Below are positions 63,476-64,000 of a stretch of 64,000 nucleotides of DNA, in pieces. The DNA is from Desulforamulus ruminis DSM 2154 (GTDB taxonomy: Bacteria > Bacillota > Desulfotomaculia > Desulfotomaculales > Desulfotomaculaceae): positions 1,426,001-1,490,000 of the forward strand of contig NC_015589.1 of the NCBI RefSeq assembly GCF_000215085.1, read 5' to 3'. The first letter of the stretch is position 1; each line of letters opens with the position of its first letter. The position numbers were made by a program, and so were the translations under genes. The notes beneath the pieces are model-generated. The model saw only the letters and a list, made by a program, of their open reading frames with translations. It had not been told where the DNA came from and did no database searches.

Positions 63476-64000
63476 TTGAATAAGACAGCTTTAAAAATGG
63501 TCGGGATCAGCAAATATTTCCCTGGTGTTAAGGCTTTGGATCAAGTGCATATAGAGGTTGCGGAGGGTGAAATACTTGCACTTTTAGGTGAAAACGGTGC
63601 CGGCAAATCAACATTAATGAAAGTGTTGGCCGGCGTTTACCAGCCGGATACAGGTGAAATATATATCCATGGCGACAGGACTAAAATTAATGGTCCCCGC
63701 TCTGCGCAGTCCCTGGGCATAAGTATCATCTATCAGGAATTCAACCTCATTCCCTATTTAAGTGTGGCTGAAAATATTTTTTTAGGGCGTGAGCCAAGGT
63801 TGGTAAAAGGCATACTGGATCTAAAACGCCTTTATAAAGATACTGAAGAGCTATTGCAAAGGGTTGGCTTAGAACGAATATCTCCAAAAACCTTGGTGGA
63901 TGAATTAACCATTGCTGAACAGCAGTTGGTTGAAATTGCCAAAGCATTATCCTTTGCCTCTAACCTTATTATCATGGATGAACCCACCGCAGCCCTGAAT
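63476..64000 (+). CDS. rbsA: Ribose ABC transporter ATP-binding protein RbsA, partial
   Basis: The N-terminal 175 codons only; the gene runs off the right edge. The start is TTG at 63476 after GAGGGAAGGGGA, because the nearby ATG (63469) is closed after four codons. The first ATPase domain is visible: Walker A GENGAGKST, Q-loop IIYQEFNLIPYLS, signature-like ELTIAEQQLVEIAKAL and Walker B LIIMDEPTAA. RbsA has two such domains and powers ribose import. Confidence 0.95.
   Translation, partial: MNKTALKMVGISKYFPGVKALDQVHIEVAEGEILALLGENGAGKSTLMKVLAGVYQPDTGEIYIHGDRTKINGPRSAQSLGISIIYQEFNLIPYLSVAENIFLGREPRLVKGILDLKRLYKDTEELLQRVGLERISPKTLVDELTIAEQQLVEIAKALSFASNLIIMDEPTAALN

Overview
The window looks like the chromosome of a low-to-mid GC Firmicute, probably a Clostridia member. 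The support is strong Shine-Dalgarno sites with frequent TTG/GTG starts, a T-box leader on tyrS, and PadR, MerR and LacI regulators with consensus sigma-A promoters. The taxon is an inference; no rRNA or tRNA gene was recognised.

Layout. Positions 1-13454 hold a complete type I-C CRISPR-Cas locus. The tail of one array (18 repeats seen, leader off the left edge) runs into cas3-cas5c-cas8c-cas7c-cas4-cas1-cas2, which is followed by a leader and a second array of 59 repeats. The two arrays use different repeat variants with the same 7-bp stem, and they carry one near-identical spacer (31/34). Positions 13455-26000 are rich in mobile DNA. They hold four copies of one REP-associated (RAYT/Y1) transposase unit in successive stages of decay, a 1220-bp IS3/IS407-type element, and a decayed IS110 element with a structured upstream region that resembles a bridge RNA. 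Between these lie an AbrB-type regulator with an acyltransferase, two universal stress/SDR-type genes, an AraC regulator, T-box-tyrS and a transglutaminase-like protein.

Positions 26000-35900 hold a C45-type peptidase, two small methyltransferases, a truncated GrpB, and an operon of response regulator, histidine kinase, SGNH lipoprotein, MBOAT and a DHHW remnant (surface O-acetylation, with its last gene broken). A TipA-like MerR regulator with a 19-bp-spacer promoter follows. A second IS3 copy, identical at protein level, sits at 36119-37338. Positions 37300-42600 hold GrpB, an MFS fragment, YjbQ and an XRE-cupin/AMP-ligase pair. Positions 42774-48378 form a second two-component/O-acetylation operon: OafA-SGNH, response regulator, kinase and a large lipoprotein.

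Positions 49391-64000 hold PadR plus a membrane partner, an MBL-fold protein, an orphan PD-(D/E)XK nuclease-like protein, a TetR-EmrA-EmrB efflux operon, a UspA, a copper-amine-oxidase-N-type exported protein, DUF4180, and a zinc-ribbon gene abutting a protein kinase across a T8 run (possible -1 frameshift fusion). The start of a ribose operon (lacI/rbsR-rbsD-rbsA) is cut by the right edge.

The most interesting points are the two-array CRISPR arrangement with related and duplicated spacers, the bridge-RNA-like region, the possible kinase frameshift, the orphan nuclease, and the two parallel kinase-controlled acetylation operons.
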